DNA of 64,000 nucleotides from Symbiodinium natans (taxonomy: Eukaryota > Sar > Dinophyceae > Suessiales > Symbiodiniaceae). Within the stretch, counting starts at the first letter, position 1, and every line of letters starts with the position of its first letter. Below are positions 21,799-33,586 of the stretch, piece after piece. The position numbers were made by a program, and so were the translations under genes. Under the pieces are notes generated by a model. The model was not told the origin of the DNA, did not search any database, and worked only from the letters and a program-made list of their open reading frames with translations. The stretch lies in the NCBI GenBank assembly GCA_905221605.1, contig CAJNDS010001169.1, positions 248,001 to 312,000 on the forward strand. The letters run 5' to 3'.

Positions 21799-22305
21799 CT
21801 GAGCCGCGCAGGAGGCCACGCAGGAACGAACGCACAGAAGCCACACCGAAACGTTGGGGCATTCGGCTTGCGGAAAGGCTCCGATCGTTCAAAACTACGG
21901 TCGACACTTACAAGGTTGTTTGCGAACAGGCGCCAAAAAACACACACCCCTCGGCACCCCCACCCCTCCAAGAGGACCTCTGCTATTGCCTAAAGGATTA
22001 TATAGGCCACTGGGGCGGGGGGAGAGGTCGGATCACGGAAAGCTCAGGGTCCAGCTCCTTCCTTCTTGTCCTCAGCAACACTGTTCGCACTTGAGAATCT
22101 AGGGCTCAGCATGGGGGATGAGGAACGGGTTTCGGTTTTAGTGTGGCATGCAAGGGGTTTGGGACTTGGGATGCGGTGTTCGTGAGGATGGATGGCGCAG
22201 GGACTGACTGGGCTTCGTGTTTTCCAGGCCCAGGGCTTCGGAGGATGCAGCTGCTCTAACTCCAACGCCACCGAGAAAGACCGACATCAGGAGAAGCAAC
22301 CCCAT

Positions 22306-25033
22306 GAGGCATGTAGATACAGCTAACCTACTTCTGCCTCAAACCCTCAACTTAGACCCCTGTTATAAACTACACAACACAGTCTGAGGCGGAGTCAGCC
22401 ATGCTTGCTGGGCAGCAAAATCTCTCCTGGGGCGAAGCGAAGCTTTGTAGTTGAGGGCTTAGGGTTTAGGATTCAACTAGGGTTCAGGGCTTAGGGCCTT
22501 GGGGGGTTTTCGGGCTTTAAACTGCAAAGGGTATAGGGCCTGCAGAGGGTTTAAGGGTTGATAGGGTTACTGTAGGGCTTAGAGGGCTTGGGGATTAGGG
22601 CTTACTGCTTGTTAAGGTTGAGGGTTCTTGGTTTAGGGCCTCAAAGGATGCTGCGCCTGTGCAGCCTTTTCGGGTTTCTGGTTTGGAGAAGCCCCCCGCA
22701 CACCTCCGTCCGCAACCGGCTTCAAAGCTTCAGGGTTTACGGGCAAGGTACCTCTAAACCCGAAACCCCAAACGGATGATGTCCCTTGCCCCGCCTGTGG
22801 CCAGCCAAATCCCTGAACTCATCACAGCTCCCAAAACCCTAAGCCCTCATCCTGATCCTGGACCCTAAACCCCTGGCGCTCAACCCGACACCTTTACCCC
22901 TTTACCTTGAACCCCAAGCCCCCAAACCCCATCAACCCGAAACCCTCCTAAACCCTAAACACCATACCCCTAAACCCTAAACCCCGTGCCCTTAAACCCC
23001 AAACCCCGGAACCCCAAATCCTAAATCCCCCCTTCCCCTCCAACTAGGCAGCTGGCCGAGGCCGTGCGCTCTTCGCAGCAGCAAAGCGGTGTTCGAGCCA
23101 AAGGTTCCGGCAAAGGCTCTGTATGGAAAGAGGTTTAGGGTTTAGGGTTCAGGGCTTAGGGTTTAGGGTTTAGGGTTTGGGGCTTAGGGGTCGTGATGTG
23201 TTAGGGTTTGCTTGCTGTGTTGGGGGTTGGGTGGTACTAGGGGAGGATAGCGGTTAAGGATTTTAGTGTTCTAAGGCCAAGGGCTTGCGGGGTTTAGGGT
23301 TGACAGCCTTTGGCTCTTTGGGGGTTGGGTTGTGTGAGTTCAGGGTTTATGGTTTAGGGGTAGTGGTTTTACTAGGGGCTTCCCATGCTTCAGGTTTGAA
23401 ATTCGGGGCTTGGGCTAGGGGCGGAGACTACGGTCTCGGGCATCTAAAAGGCGGGCCCCGCGGCGGGGATTTAGGAGTTTTCGAACCCTGCAGCTTTGAG
23501 CTCAGGGTTCAGGAGCTTATGGTTATTCCCAGGCTGGTCGCAGGCTCTCGTCCCGAACCTGCTGGTAGCATCATAGGTTTGCGTTACGTCTGAAAAAAGA
23601 CAAGGAAGGATGAGGAGCATACCCCAAGAAAGCCAGGCAGAGTCAAACTACTGATTCAACTCCCCCAAGGAACGGCTTTTGCAGCGCTCGGCGCTGGGAC
23701 TCGGTCTGATGTCACCACGTGTCTCCTATATGCCAAATGAAGCCCAATGACCTGGATCCTAAACCATCAACTCTCGGCTGTGTGGCTAACACTTGCTTGG
23801 GCTGTGAATGATATTGCAAAGCTAGGCTACAGGGGCGGGGGGAAGGGGTCCTCCATGCTGTTATGTATCAGGTAACTTGGGGTTCTGTCTGGGGAAGGAG
23901 CACCTAACCCAGCAATCCCTAACTCCCAGTCCTCCCCAAGCACCTAAGCATGTGCAGGCGTCCGTAGACTTGCCGCGGGCTTCATGAGCTCTGTGCTCTC
24001 TGTGGTTGCCTTTGGCAACTGGACAAATCGCACCCCATAGGCCCATATCCCCTAAACCCAGAGCCTCCTAAACTGTGCGTGACAGACGCCAATATCCGGA
24101 GTTCGGGAAAGTGCCTGGCAGTGCTATAGGGATCGTCACATTATGGTTTAAGAAGATTCTCTAGTAAAGAGATATTGCAGTCTCTGGGTACGTTTGTAAG
24201 TGTATCGGGTACCATGGGGAAACAAGAACTAGATCTGGTGATCAGCTTACGGGGGAGTACTTTTTTAGGCCTACTTAACCTGTAAGCGCCCATGAACCTC
24301 CGAGAAGACCTCCTAAAGCCCAACAAAAACCTGAACCCTGAATCTCACCCAAACCTTACGCCCTAAACCCTAAACCCTGAACCCCCAACCCCCAACCCTC
24401 AACCCTCAACCCTACACTTCAGGTACATAGTTTTCACCTACTCCCGTCGGGGAAAGTAGGAAAGTTAAATCCACAGCAGCGGCCCTAAACCTAAGCGCCG
24501 TGCCTGACAGATGCCCTAGACCAAAGAGAGCTAAACCCTAAACCCTGAAAAAGGTTCAGTGTTTAGGGCTTAGTGCCTGGGTAGGCCCTAAACCCTCCTG
24601 AAGCAACATGGCAAGGGCTTCTGGCTAATGCCCTGCGGCTTGCCAGCCCTTACAGCAGGAAGCCATGAACCTCATTCCAGAATCACCGAAGCTTGCAGAC
24701 CCTACATCTTGGCTGCACTCCTGCTATTCTGCCTTGAGCAACCTGTTAAGAAAAGCTAAGTTGCAAAGTCACAGTAAAGAATCACAGCGTTTAGCGTTTT
24801 GGGCTGAGGAAATCCCCTGAATCCCGGCAAAGATAGAATAAAGGTTTGGGTGTAAACGGCTCGGGGTTTGGTGGTTAGGATTTAATTCGGGCTTGGGGTC
24901 GATGGGATTGTCTCGTGGAGCCGAATGCAAGCCTTCAGCATCACACTGAGCCCTAAGCCCTAAACCTTAAACCCCCTTGCACCCCCAAGCCCTAAACCCT
25001 TAAACTCTATTGAATGCGAGGGGTGCTGCGCTC
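22306..25033. other. No gene established
   Basis: Alternating TTTAGGG/CCCTAAA-like DNA with a few islands. At 22305 (minus) an ATG opens MGLLLMSVFLGGVGVRAAA, signal-peptide-like, but SF3B1 should not have one and no splice link was found. An island at 23046-23133 is open on both strands. Confidence 0.4.
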
Positions 25034-25130
25034 AGTCGTGATCGAAGCCGAACCACCAAATCCTGCTGGGCTTTGTCTTGCCGGTGCTTGAGGCCGACTT
25101 AGATGGCTTAGACTCGGATTCTGCAGGCTT
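25034..25130 (-). CDS. Possible terminal exon
   Basis: Minus frame SESKPSKSASSTGKTKPSRI continuing to WWFGFDHD and TGA. Basic, serine-rich. An AG|G acceptor exists at cagcag|G within it, so the true exon may be only the last 10 codons. Confidence 0.35.
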
Positions 25131-25164
25131 AGGATTTCAGTTGTCGGAGGTCATCTAGGCGGTC

Positions 25165-26065
25165 TTACATGTGTGCGTGTGAAGGTGCATTTACATGTGT
25201 GTGTGTGTGCGTGTGTGCATGCATGAATGCATGCATGCATGCATGTAGGCGAGCATGCACGCCTGCATGTATGCGTGCATGCATGCATGCATGGGTTGCT
25301 GGGTCCATTGGTGCGTGCGCTTGTGCGTGCGCACGTGCCGGCATGTGTTCACATGAGTGCGTGCGGGTATGCGTGCAATGTGTGTGTGTGCTCGCGCATG
25401 TATATATTTTTCTATCTATATAGATATGTATGTGTGTGTGTGTGGGCGCGCATGTGTGTGTGTGTGTGTGGGCGCGCAGGTGTCTGTGTTGTGTGCGTGT
25501 GTGCATCTGCGTGTGCAATGTGCGTGCATGTGTGCATGCACGCTCGTACATTCATGCATGCACATGCATTTGTGTGTGTGTGTGTGTGTGCGCCCGTGTG
25601 AGTGTCCTGTGTGTCTCTGTGTGTCTCTGTGTGTCTCTGTGTGTCTCTGTGTGTCTCTGTGTGTCTCTGTGTGTCTCTGTGTGTCTCTGTGTGTCTCTGT
25701 GTGTCTCTGTGCGTCTCTGTGTGTCTCTGTGTGTCTCTGTGTGTCTCTGTGTGTCTCTGTGTGTCTCTGCGCCTCTCTGCGCCTCCGTGCGCCTCCGTGC
25801 GCCAGCGTGCGCCGGCGTGCGTGCCTGCGTGCGTGCCTGCGTGCCTACGTGCGTGCCTGCGTGCAAGTGTGCAAGCGTGCAAGCGTGCAAGCGTGCAAGC
25901 GTGCGAGCGTGCGAGCGTGCAAGCTTGCAAGCGTGCAAGCGTGCAAGCGTGCAAGTGTGCAAGCGTGCAAGCGTGCAAGCGTGCAAGCGTTGCTGCGTGC
26001 GTGCATGCGAGCGTGTGTGCGTGCATGCGTGTCTGGATGTCTGTGTGTCTGCGTGACTGTGTGCG
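25165..26065. repeat. Large TG-rich microsatellite
   Basis: Alternating purine-pyrimidine DNA: (TG)n and GCATGCAT runs, then a 10-bp unit GTGTCTCTGT repeated about 16 times (25608-25770), then an 8-bp unit GTGCAAGC (25860-25990). No stop codons arise in several frames on both strands, so long Cys/Val- or His/Thr-rich ORFs appear; none is credible coding. Confidence 0.95.
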
Positions 26066-26236
26066 AGTGTGCGGGGTGGAGGGGGGAGGGTTGCTTACTT
26101 CTTTTGCGGAGGGGCAGAAACTCTCCCCTAAACACCTTAAACCCTAGACTCTAAAGCCCTAAACCGGAAACTCTAAAACCCTTAAGCCCGAAAAGCCTAA
26201 ACCCTAAACTGCTGCCGGGCGACACTGACCCCAGAC

Positions 26237-26283
26237 CGCCGATGAGGAGGATGATGAAGACGGTGCGCGACACCGCCGTGAAC
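26237..26283 (-). CDS. Possible exon with membrane helix
   Basis: Minus frame FTAVSRTVFIILLIG, strongly hydrophobic. Acceptor tgag|G, donor GT (ggcg|GTCTGG). A serine-rich alternative frame is also open. Confidence 0.42.
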
Positions 26284-27209
26284 CTCAAAACTTGCTGGTT
26301 AGCAGGGTTTGGGCTTTGGGCTGAGCGTTTAAGTTTGAGGGTTTCGGGCTTAGGGATTTGGGGTTTAGGGGTGTGAGGGCTTTGGATTTAGCACCTGAAT
26401 GACGGAAGAGTCAAGCACCAGTATGATAGCAGCCGAGCCGTGCTCAGCTTAAGGGTTTAGAATTTGGGGCTTGGAGGGTTCTTGAGGTTCCAACAAAACC
26501 CAGGGCTGCTCCCTACTTCGGTTAAGCCCTTGTCTCATAATCGGGGAGTCTGCCCTGGCCCTTTTCCCTGATGTACCCTTCAAAGGTTTGAAGTTTAAGG
26601 CCCACGCGAGTGCTACAGAGCATCATCATGCGGGTGCGCAACGGCCAATAGAATGCAAGATGAGACTAGCTCCTGAACCAAGCGTGCTTGATGTGGATTG
26701 CGCAACAAAGGTTAAACATGGTGAGATGCTGATCTCGCGCATTTCGTTCCCCTCACCCCTAAACCCTCAAGCCACAAAGTCCCCTGAACCCCCCCCGGGG
26801 AGGATTCCTGGGAGCTGCACTCATCTTCGACCCAGTTCTTGTCCCAGTTCTGGCACGTGCTCGCTGCTTCCAGGGCTTGGGGCTCAGGGCTTGCGGTGCT
26901 GGATTCTGAGGAAGGGGGGGAGAGAAAGAGAGACAGGGAGAGCGAATGGAAATTCAGGATCATGCTGTCAATGCGAATGGCTCTCCACCCTGAATCCCCA
27001 ACCCGAAGCGCCCTGGGCTCTAGAGATAGTAGACATTGCCATCATATAGTCCTTGAGAAGAAGCTAGGAAACCCCTAACGCTGCACCCTGTGCCTCATAA
27101 TGAACCCTATGGGCCCTAAACCCTAGAAACCCCAAGCCACTCCAAGCACTAATCTAACCTCTACACCCAGAAACCCAAAACCCACAAGAAGCCCAAAACC
27201 CCATAATCC

Positions 27210-27280
27210 CCCTAAACCCTAAACCCTAAACCCTAAACCCTAAAACCTAAACCCTAAACCCTAAACCCTAAACCCCAAAC
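27210..27280 (-). repeat. CCCTAAA array
   Basis: Ten 7-mers, ending about 20 bases before a candidate exon. Confidence 0.94.
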
Positions 27281-27299
27281 AGGGAACCCTCTAGGGTGC

Positions 27300-27341
27300 C
27301 TCGTTGGTGACGTCCACGCTGTTCTTTTTCACCTCCAAGTC
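27300..27341 (-). CDS. Possible exon (DLEVKKNSVDVTNE)
   Basis: Fourteen codons, acceptor gcaag|G, donor GC (gag|GCACCC). Confidence 0.45.
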
Positions 27342-28043
27342 CTTGCCAGAAGGGTTTTGGGGCTTTGTGCCTGCAGCTCCAATACCCCGCCAACACGCAA
27401 ACTTCCACAAGACATTCCGTTTGGGGAACCAAATAACTACATGTCAAGGAGCATGGGGAACTGGAGTCCCTGAAGGGGGGGGGGGGGGTGATTAAGGGGG
27501 GGTTGGGTTTGGGTGCATGCTATGTGTTTTAAGCGACTAGGCTCAAAAGTTTGCGTGCTTGGGGTTTGGCGAGCACTTCTGCGATCCGGCAAGCTTCTGA
27601 TTGAAATTCCTGGAGTTTTTCCGGGAACCATCGGATGTGTGAGCGCAACATGTGGGGTGGGAAAGTATGCCTCCAAGTCATCCGCATCTCGCTCCAGGGC
27701 CTGGCAGAAGACGACAGGAGGCTCCCACCGTAGGGTTTAGGGCTGGGGTTTAGGTTTTGGATTTAATTAGGGTGTTGTTGAGGTTTGAGGGTGTAGGGCT
27801 CCGGTTTTTACGGTATTAGGCTTCGGGGCGGGGGGAGGGGGGGGAACTATTGCGTGTGCAACCCCCTAAAGCCCCTCAAGTCCCACAGCCCTAAACCTTA
27901 AGACCCTAAAACCCCAAATAAACCTCTAAAAAACCTTAAAACCGCCAAGCCCCAAGCCCCTAAAAAATCCTTAAGCCCGAATTCAACCCGTAAACCCTTC
28001 ACACACCCTTAAACCCCCTAAAGCCCTGAAGCATAAGAAAAAG

Positions 28044-28092
28044 TAATATATATATATATACATATATATATACACAGATATATATATATATA
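28044..28092. repeat. (TA)n tract
   Basis: Interrupted TATATA runs in a CCCTAAA-rich spacer. A second group is at 28362-28475. Confidence 0.9.
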
Positions 28093-28479
28093 AACCTAAA
28101 GCTCTAATTGCAGGCCTTAACGACTAAAAACCCCTAAAAACCCCACTTACACCCCTCACCCCCTACACAAGCCTAAAACCCTAAAACCCCCTAAACCCTT
28201 AAGAAACCCCAAAACCCTTATTCAACCCCTAAACCCCTAAAAACCCATTGAACCCACCCCTAACACCCCTAAAAACCACTACAAACACGAGAGCCCTGCT
28301 TTAGTTGCTGAGTACCCTGGCCAAACAAGTAAACCTTTTTCGTATGGTAGGATTGAGTATGCATGTTATATATATATATATATATGTATATACATATACA
28401 TATATGTATACATGTATTAATTTATATATTTATATACTAACAATATTATATATGTAAAAATATATATATATATACACAC

Positions 28480-28555
28480 CTCTTGGCCTCCAGTAGCATG
28501 GCCCGGCCCCCATCATCAATGAGGAGCTCGTAGGCCAAAGAAATGCGGCGAAAGC
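28480..28555 (-). CDS. Possible exon, J-domain end-like
   Basis: Minus frame FRRISLAYELLIDDGGRAML then LEAKR. The F-x-x-I-x-x-AYE-x-L-x-D spacing resembles helices III-IV of DnaJ J domains. Acceptor accgag|G; donor GT (aagag|GTGTGT) or an earlier GC. No HPD motif was found nearby, so the assignment is tentative. Confidence 0.45.
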
Positions 28556-29102
28556 CTCGGTGAACGCTTCGAAGAACTTGGGGTTCACGGTTTTGGGCTT
28601 TGGGGTTCAGGGCTTTTGGGATTTTGGGGTTTTAGGGCATGGGGATTTGCCGGTTATAGGGTTCAGGAGTTTTTAACAGGGATTTAGGGTTTAGGTCTAG
28701 GTATTCCCCCCATAGGGTGGTTCCGCAACACAGGTTCTGTCATAAAACAAAGGTGTAAAAGGGTGGCCCAACATGTGGAAGCAGGACCGATGGAGGTCCG
28801 ACGGGGAACCCCAAAGCCGATGGCCGCTAAACCCTAAACCCTAACCCCATAAAGCCTGAAAGACCAAACCATAAAACACTGAACCCTAAAACCCAAAAAC
28901 ACCCCAAAGCCCAAAAACCCTACACTCTTTCAGGGCTCAGGTTAGGAGTGGCACTCCGGCGAGGTTTAAGGTTTGTAGGGCTTAGGGATTAGGGTTTAGG
29001 AATTAGGATTTAGTGTTTAGGGTTTGGGGTTTGGGATTAGGGTTTAGGGTTTAGGGTTTGGGATTCCAGGGTTTCGCCACACAGAGGTTCGTGGCTCCGA
29101 GC

Positions 29103-29129
29103 CCTGAGGCCCGCACGCTCCTCCGCGTC
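29103..29129 (-). CDS. Possible exon (DAEERAGLR)
   Basis: Nine codons, acceptor agcag|G, donor GC (agg|GCTCGG). Confidence 0.4.
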
Positions 29130-29180
29130 CTGCTTGCAAAGCACCCGAAACCCTGAACCCGTCAGGGCCTTGTGCGTCCT

Positions 29181-29249
29181 TAGTAGGGATTATAATCGGG
29201 GTACTGTAATCCCGATTAAGGACTGTTAGTACGAGGGAGAACATCCCAA
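29181..29249. mobile_element. MITE copy 3, truncated
   Basis: Matches the same family through GGACTGTTAGTAC and the terminal GAACATCCCAA, but the left terminal repeat is missing. Confidence 0.75.
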
Positions 29250-29693
29250 CCCCTGACCCTAAACTCTATCCCGGCTCTTGGGCTCGGGGTACCGCTCCTT
29301 TTTTGAACAAGAATAGGAATAATCTCTTCAGACATTGTTTCGGGGGAGGTCATCCTGTAGTTTAAGAAGAGGTGGTGGAAGTATAGGACATGAGGTTGCC
29401 ACAAGCAGAACCATCCTTTGTCGGCGTGCGCCATGTCCTTTCCCCGGGCTCTCACCCTGATACTGTACATCTTCCAGCCAAAGGGCCCCCAGACGTCGGA
29501 TTTGGGACATGGGCCGTACTCGCCCAAAGGAAGCGGCAGAGGGATTGCGTTTAGGTGTAGAGTTCTTCGGTCGTGGAGGGCTTGCGAGAGCTTCGCCCGG
29601 GCTCTCCCGACCTAATTCCCAAACCCTAACCCCCTAACCCCCCTTCCTTTACATGTGGTGTTGTCCTACACCCTCACCATAAGCCGGGTTGTC

Positions 29694-29888
29694 CCTTACT
29701 GTTCGCTCAGCGGCCGATGGCTGCAACAAGCAGCTGTGTGCTTTAAGCTCGGCAAGCGCACAGTCTGCCAAAAGATGGAGACGAGGAGAGGCTCCTCAAC
29801 CCCCTATAAACACAAAGTAAAAAAACCTCTGAAAACCCTCTAATGCCCAAAGAAGATTGAAAGAAAACACAGCGAAGCTGTACTGCAT
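29694..29888 (-). CDS. Possible start of a secreted or membrane protein
   Basis: ATG at 29888 opens MQYSFAVFSFNLLWALE, signal-peptide-like. A frame at 29694-29772 (CALAELKAHSCLLQPSAAER) ends at a GTAAGG donor and can be joined in phase through a short intron, but its acceptor is cag|A, not AG|G. It could be the 5' end of the gene whose exons follow to the left. Confidence 0.33.
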
Positions 29889-30005
29889 AGGGGATTAGGA
29901 TTTACGACACACCCTAGCCAAGCGTTGCCAGGAGCTCTCACCTCCAAAGAAGATTGATGAATACATTGTAAAAACCCTACAGGCCTTAAACCCACGAAGG
30001 CCAGT

Positions 30006-30741
30006 TCAGACGCTCAGCAGCTCAAATCCTTCACGGCAGATTGGGCATTCACTTGCAGACGAAGAACCCGAGAGGGACCAGCGCACGATGCCTTGGTGTT
30101 TTTTCGCTACATCGCTTGTTGTGCACAGCCTCGTTTGGGGTTTAGGGTTTTGCATGTAGGGTTCGATTGCAACTAGACAGAGGAGCGACTAGCTTGTCAA
30201 CAGAGCAGGGGCGAAACATATGTCGCTTGCGGCATCTTGCGGGCAAGATGCACTCCCTGTGATAAACGTGCCCGCACCGCAACACAGTCACCTGGCTTCT
30301 CGGCGCGAAGCTGGCCAAGCAGCACACACAGGCGCTGTTCGGAACCACCTTAGTAGAAGGAGCCGGGTAAGGGCTCCCCGTGACCGTTGTTCGATCTGGC
30401 CGGATGTAGATCTCAGAGAAAGTGGACACCTCGGCCCCCAAGTCCTTGAACTTGAAGGGTGCCCCAATCATGCATCTCACATTCTTTCCTTCGGGATCTC
30501 GCTGCCAACAGCTCCAACAGCATGGAGGACCAGCTTGACATGCCTGGGTGGACGCGCAGGTCAGCATGAGGAGGCCTGCACACATCAGCAACCACACTCC
30601 GTGCTCCTGACTCGAGTTTGGATCGCTATATGCGGAAAGCACGAGACCAGCAGCGCCAATGAGCAGGAGAAATGAAGCCACACACCTGCTGCTGCTGCTT
30701 CTCAAGGGACCTAAATTAAGTTGCAGTGATGAGAATGACAT
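30006..30741 (-). CDS. Membrane-anchored RING finger protein, two exons
   Basis: Probable E3 ubiquitin ligase. Exon 1 is 30194-30741, exon 2 is 30006-30129, total 672 nt (223 residues plus stop). Two hydrophobic segments near residues 21-40 and 49-65 suggest a membrane anchor. The RING begins CVCC, continues RCGHVYHREC, and its last cysteine pair, SECPICREGF, lies in exon 2 just before the stop. The 64-nt intron has a GC donor (gacaa|GCTAGT) and an AG|G acceptor (acgag|G), and contains CCCTAAACCCC. Reading straight through exon 1 gives a 199-codon ORF that lacks the final CPIC, which supports splicing. The loop between the third and fourth cysteine pairs is unusually long, so zinc binding is not certain. 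Confidence 0.72.
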
Positions 30742-32827
30742 GGGGTCATGTTTTCGGCTTCCTTACTATGGACACCATGCCACAGAACTCCAAAACGCCC
30801 GAAACAACTCTAAACTCCGCTACCTCTAAACCCCCTGCAACCCTGAACCTCCAAAACCCTAAACTCGTGCTCCTCAAGTGCAGCTCAGAAACACCCAGAG
30901 TACGGCAAGCGTCAGTGGTGCCAAATCAGGACGCCCCTGCCAAGCTCGCGCCATCTCAAAATCCTGTGTTGGTCTCCTTACCACCCAATGCGGGCAGATC
31001 TCGAAGCATGAATCTTGGGCTCTCAAGCCCTGGGCCTAAGCATGGAGGGATTTGTACCCTCCTGAAAACGGCGACGACGTCACTGGGACGCTTCAGGGTT
31101 TTGGGGGTTTCAAAACCCAACACTGCCAGCCCTGACACCGAAAGAACAGGGCAGTAGAGCACCAAAGCGAAGCCCGCCCCGCCGAGTCAGGAAGTCCAAG
31201 GTAATTACTTACAACCTACGTAGCCACGTTGCAATGGGTTTCGGGTATGGGGTTAGGACTTGGGGTTATGGGTCTTAGGGGGTTTAGGGGTTTCTCGTAC
31301 AAGTGTTAGCCTGCCTAGTAACTTTGCAAGGTGTGTACCTTTCAACCACCCCCAAAAATATCTATAACCAAAGCTTCATACAATCTCAAAACTTGCACCC
31401 ATTTAAGAATTATGCCAGAAGAATCCAGGTCACTATCATGTAATGGGGGGGCTCATAAGCGAGTACGGATATCCTGCACAGGGTAGAGAAAAATTGTAGG
31501 CCCTTTGGTTCAGAAACCAAGTAGGAGACCAAAACAACAAAAGTAAAACGGATCCGAAACAGAGGCTAGCCGGGGCCCCCAAGCAGAGCAGCACGATTGA
31601 ACTCAGGTGTTGGTGTTGAGTGACTACATTCAAGAACGCGATAGCCGACGAATATGGTTTCCATATTATTGAGACGAATATGGAAATCCTAAACCCCAAA
31701 CCCGAAGCCCGTGCGGCTCACTACCTTCTAAACTCTTCGGCCTGGGTCATCGTCCGGCCCCTCGAACCCAGCTTCCAGCTAAACCGAAACCCCACACTCT
31801 GAACTCTCCACCCTGAAAACTAAAGCCCTGGAGGTTGAGCCCAGGCTTGGCCCGTAACCTCCGAAGCTGCGGCTCTCTCCCTGCCCTTCCGAAGGTTCGG
31901 GGCTTCCGGGGTTTCGGTTTCATGTAGCTTGGGGGCCGCAAACCCTCATACTGAACCCCCTTTTATGCTAAACCCTAAAACCTGAACCCTAAACCCCGGG
32001 CTGCGGTTCCCGTGGGGCCTTGTGGGCCTTCGGTGCTTGCTTTGGGGTTCAGGGTTTTGGGCTTGGTGGCTTGGTGTTTAGGGCTGGTGGGAAGCTAAGG
32101 CTGCGTCCTCGCGCTCGGAGACGTCGGGATGCTCCACCCTGGTTCAGGGCACGGGGCCACGGTGCGGCTGTGGGTTCCTAAACCCGGAAACCTAAAACGC
32201 AAACCCCAAACCCTAAACCCACCCCCTTACGTGTATGGAATTAAGGTTGGGACTCGGGACGTGTTAGGGTCTGAAGTCTGGGTGTTTGTCTGAGGGTTTA
32301 CATAGGGTGGTCACTCTGGGCACTCCATGGGCTTCTGGGTCCTACTCTGCACCCCAACAAATTCTCCGATACCATGTGGACCTTCGCGACAACTCGAGTC
32401 TGGATGAGGGAAAGATCTAAAGCTAAAAAAGGGAAGGAAGTGGTGTTGTCTGTGCACAGAGTCATGCTTTTCCTGCATCTGCTTTCCCTGGCCCCTGAAC
32501 CTCTATTCCCCACTCATGCAGACGTCCATGTACAAGCCCGCGAACTCGAACACAAGCCACGGGAACAGGACACCTCAAAGGAAGTGCCCAGTCTGGAATA
32601 GAAAAGCGATGAAGTCTGTCGTGTGTAGCTCGTAAATGCTCACCTCAATCACAACAAGTTGAAAGTGAACTCCAACTCTCCAGGGTCTTACTTTTTCTTT
32701 TCTGCAATTTCAGGATGGGTTCCTGCAAAAGTCCGGCCCCGAGTCCAAGGGCGGCAATCGCCACACGGCATTCGCAGCTACGGTATGCTACGGCGACGGG
32801 AGCTGTCAGGGCGAATCGGCTCTGCGC
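30742..32827. other. Intergenic or unassigned
   Basis: Little telomere-like DNA at 30.75-31.7 kb, more at 31.9-32.3 kb. A candidate minus exon VEHPDVSERE lies at about 32110-32142 (acceptor aaccag|G). Nothing else is decisive. Confidence 0.4.
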
Positions 32828-33586
32828 TCATCGGAGCTCTGCTGCCCCCACCTCTTGGTACCAAACCTCGGCGTTGCAGCATCGCCGAACTTCGTCCATC
32901 AGACTTGCCACGAATGGGTTCTCGCCGCTCGCATCGACTTCATCGTCCACTGCCATGAGGAACGTCTGCGGCCCACGGCCATGGGTCGGTCGGGCAGGCA
33001 TCGCATCGGTAAAGTTGTAGGAAATCTGCTGGTGTGGGCGATATCGATGCTTCGTGAAGAGCAGGATGGTCGTCGACCCGACGCACACCTGCGGGCAGAC
33101 AGCCGCACCGGTGCAGTCGAAGCAGACGTCGCTGCTGGCAAAGGTCTCCAAATCCGGCTGCCTCAGCTGTGGAAACGCCGGGGGCCGGCCATCTGTCCCA
33201 TGGACCAGCACCCGCATGTAGTGAGTCAGGCGCCCATTCTTGAAGATGTGATCTTTGCCAGCTCGTGGCCCTGGCCCCTTCGGGTTCTTGTTCGCAGTGC
33301 CCGTCCGTAGTGCCAGTCGGAGACTGAGGGTTGCCGTCCCTTGTGACATCGGAAGTTCCGGGACTGGTCCGAGGTGCCTGGCAATCCAGTCGAACTTCAT
33401 GCGCAGCCGGTCCACGTCCTCGGCGCTCCAGGCCGTGGGCACTGGCGGCCTTGGGCTCAGAGCCTCGGAGCTGCCTGAGTCAGTCCGAGGTAGGGAAAGG
33501 CCATCGGAGGCCGTAGTGCCCTCAGTGCCCTCCGTGCCCTCAGTGCCCTCATCATAGGCCTTAGACTCCGACTCCGACAGAGACAT
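32828..33586 (-). CDS. Hypothetical protein, 252 residues
   Basis: One of the few long ORFs without telomere-like sequence inside. It starts MSLSESESKAYDEG, has a GTE triplet repeat, a serine/proline-rich stretch, then WSAEDVDRLRMKFDWIARHL, a likely helix. The second half has a cysteine cluster (CFDCTGAAVCPQVC) and ends VGAAELR before TGA. I do not recognise a family. A strong acceptor-like tract (tctggccacag) lies just before the start codon, so it may be the last exon of a longer gene; that acceptor is not followed by G, unlike all others here. Opposite-strand ORFs over it are shadows. Confidence 0.6.
   Translation of the reverse strand: MSLSESESKAYDEGTEGTEGTEGTTASDGLSLPRTDSGSSEALSPRPPVPTAWSAEDVDRLRMKFDWIARHLGPVPELPMSQGTATLSLRLALRTGTANKNPKGPGPRAGKDHIFKNGRLTHYMRVLVHGTDGRPPAFPQLRQPDLETFASSDVCFDCTGAAVCPQVCVGSTTILLFTKHRYRPHQQISYNFTDAMPARPTHGRGPQTFLMAVDDEVDASGENPFVASLMDEVRRCCNAEVWYQEVGAAELR

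Noticed and set aside
25165-26154. Long Cys/Val-rich ORFs on plus and His/Thr-rich ORFs on minus
   Set aside because: They translate a TG-rich microsatellite; all frames lack stops because of base composition, and the repeats are non-coding units of 8 and 10 bp.
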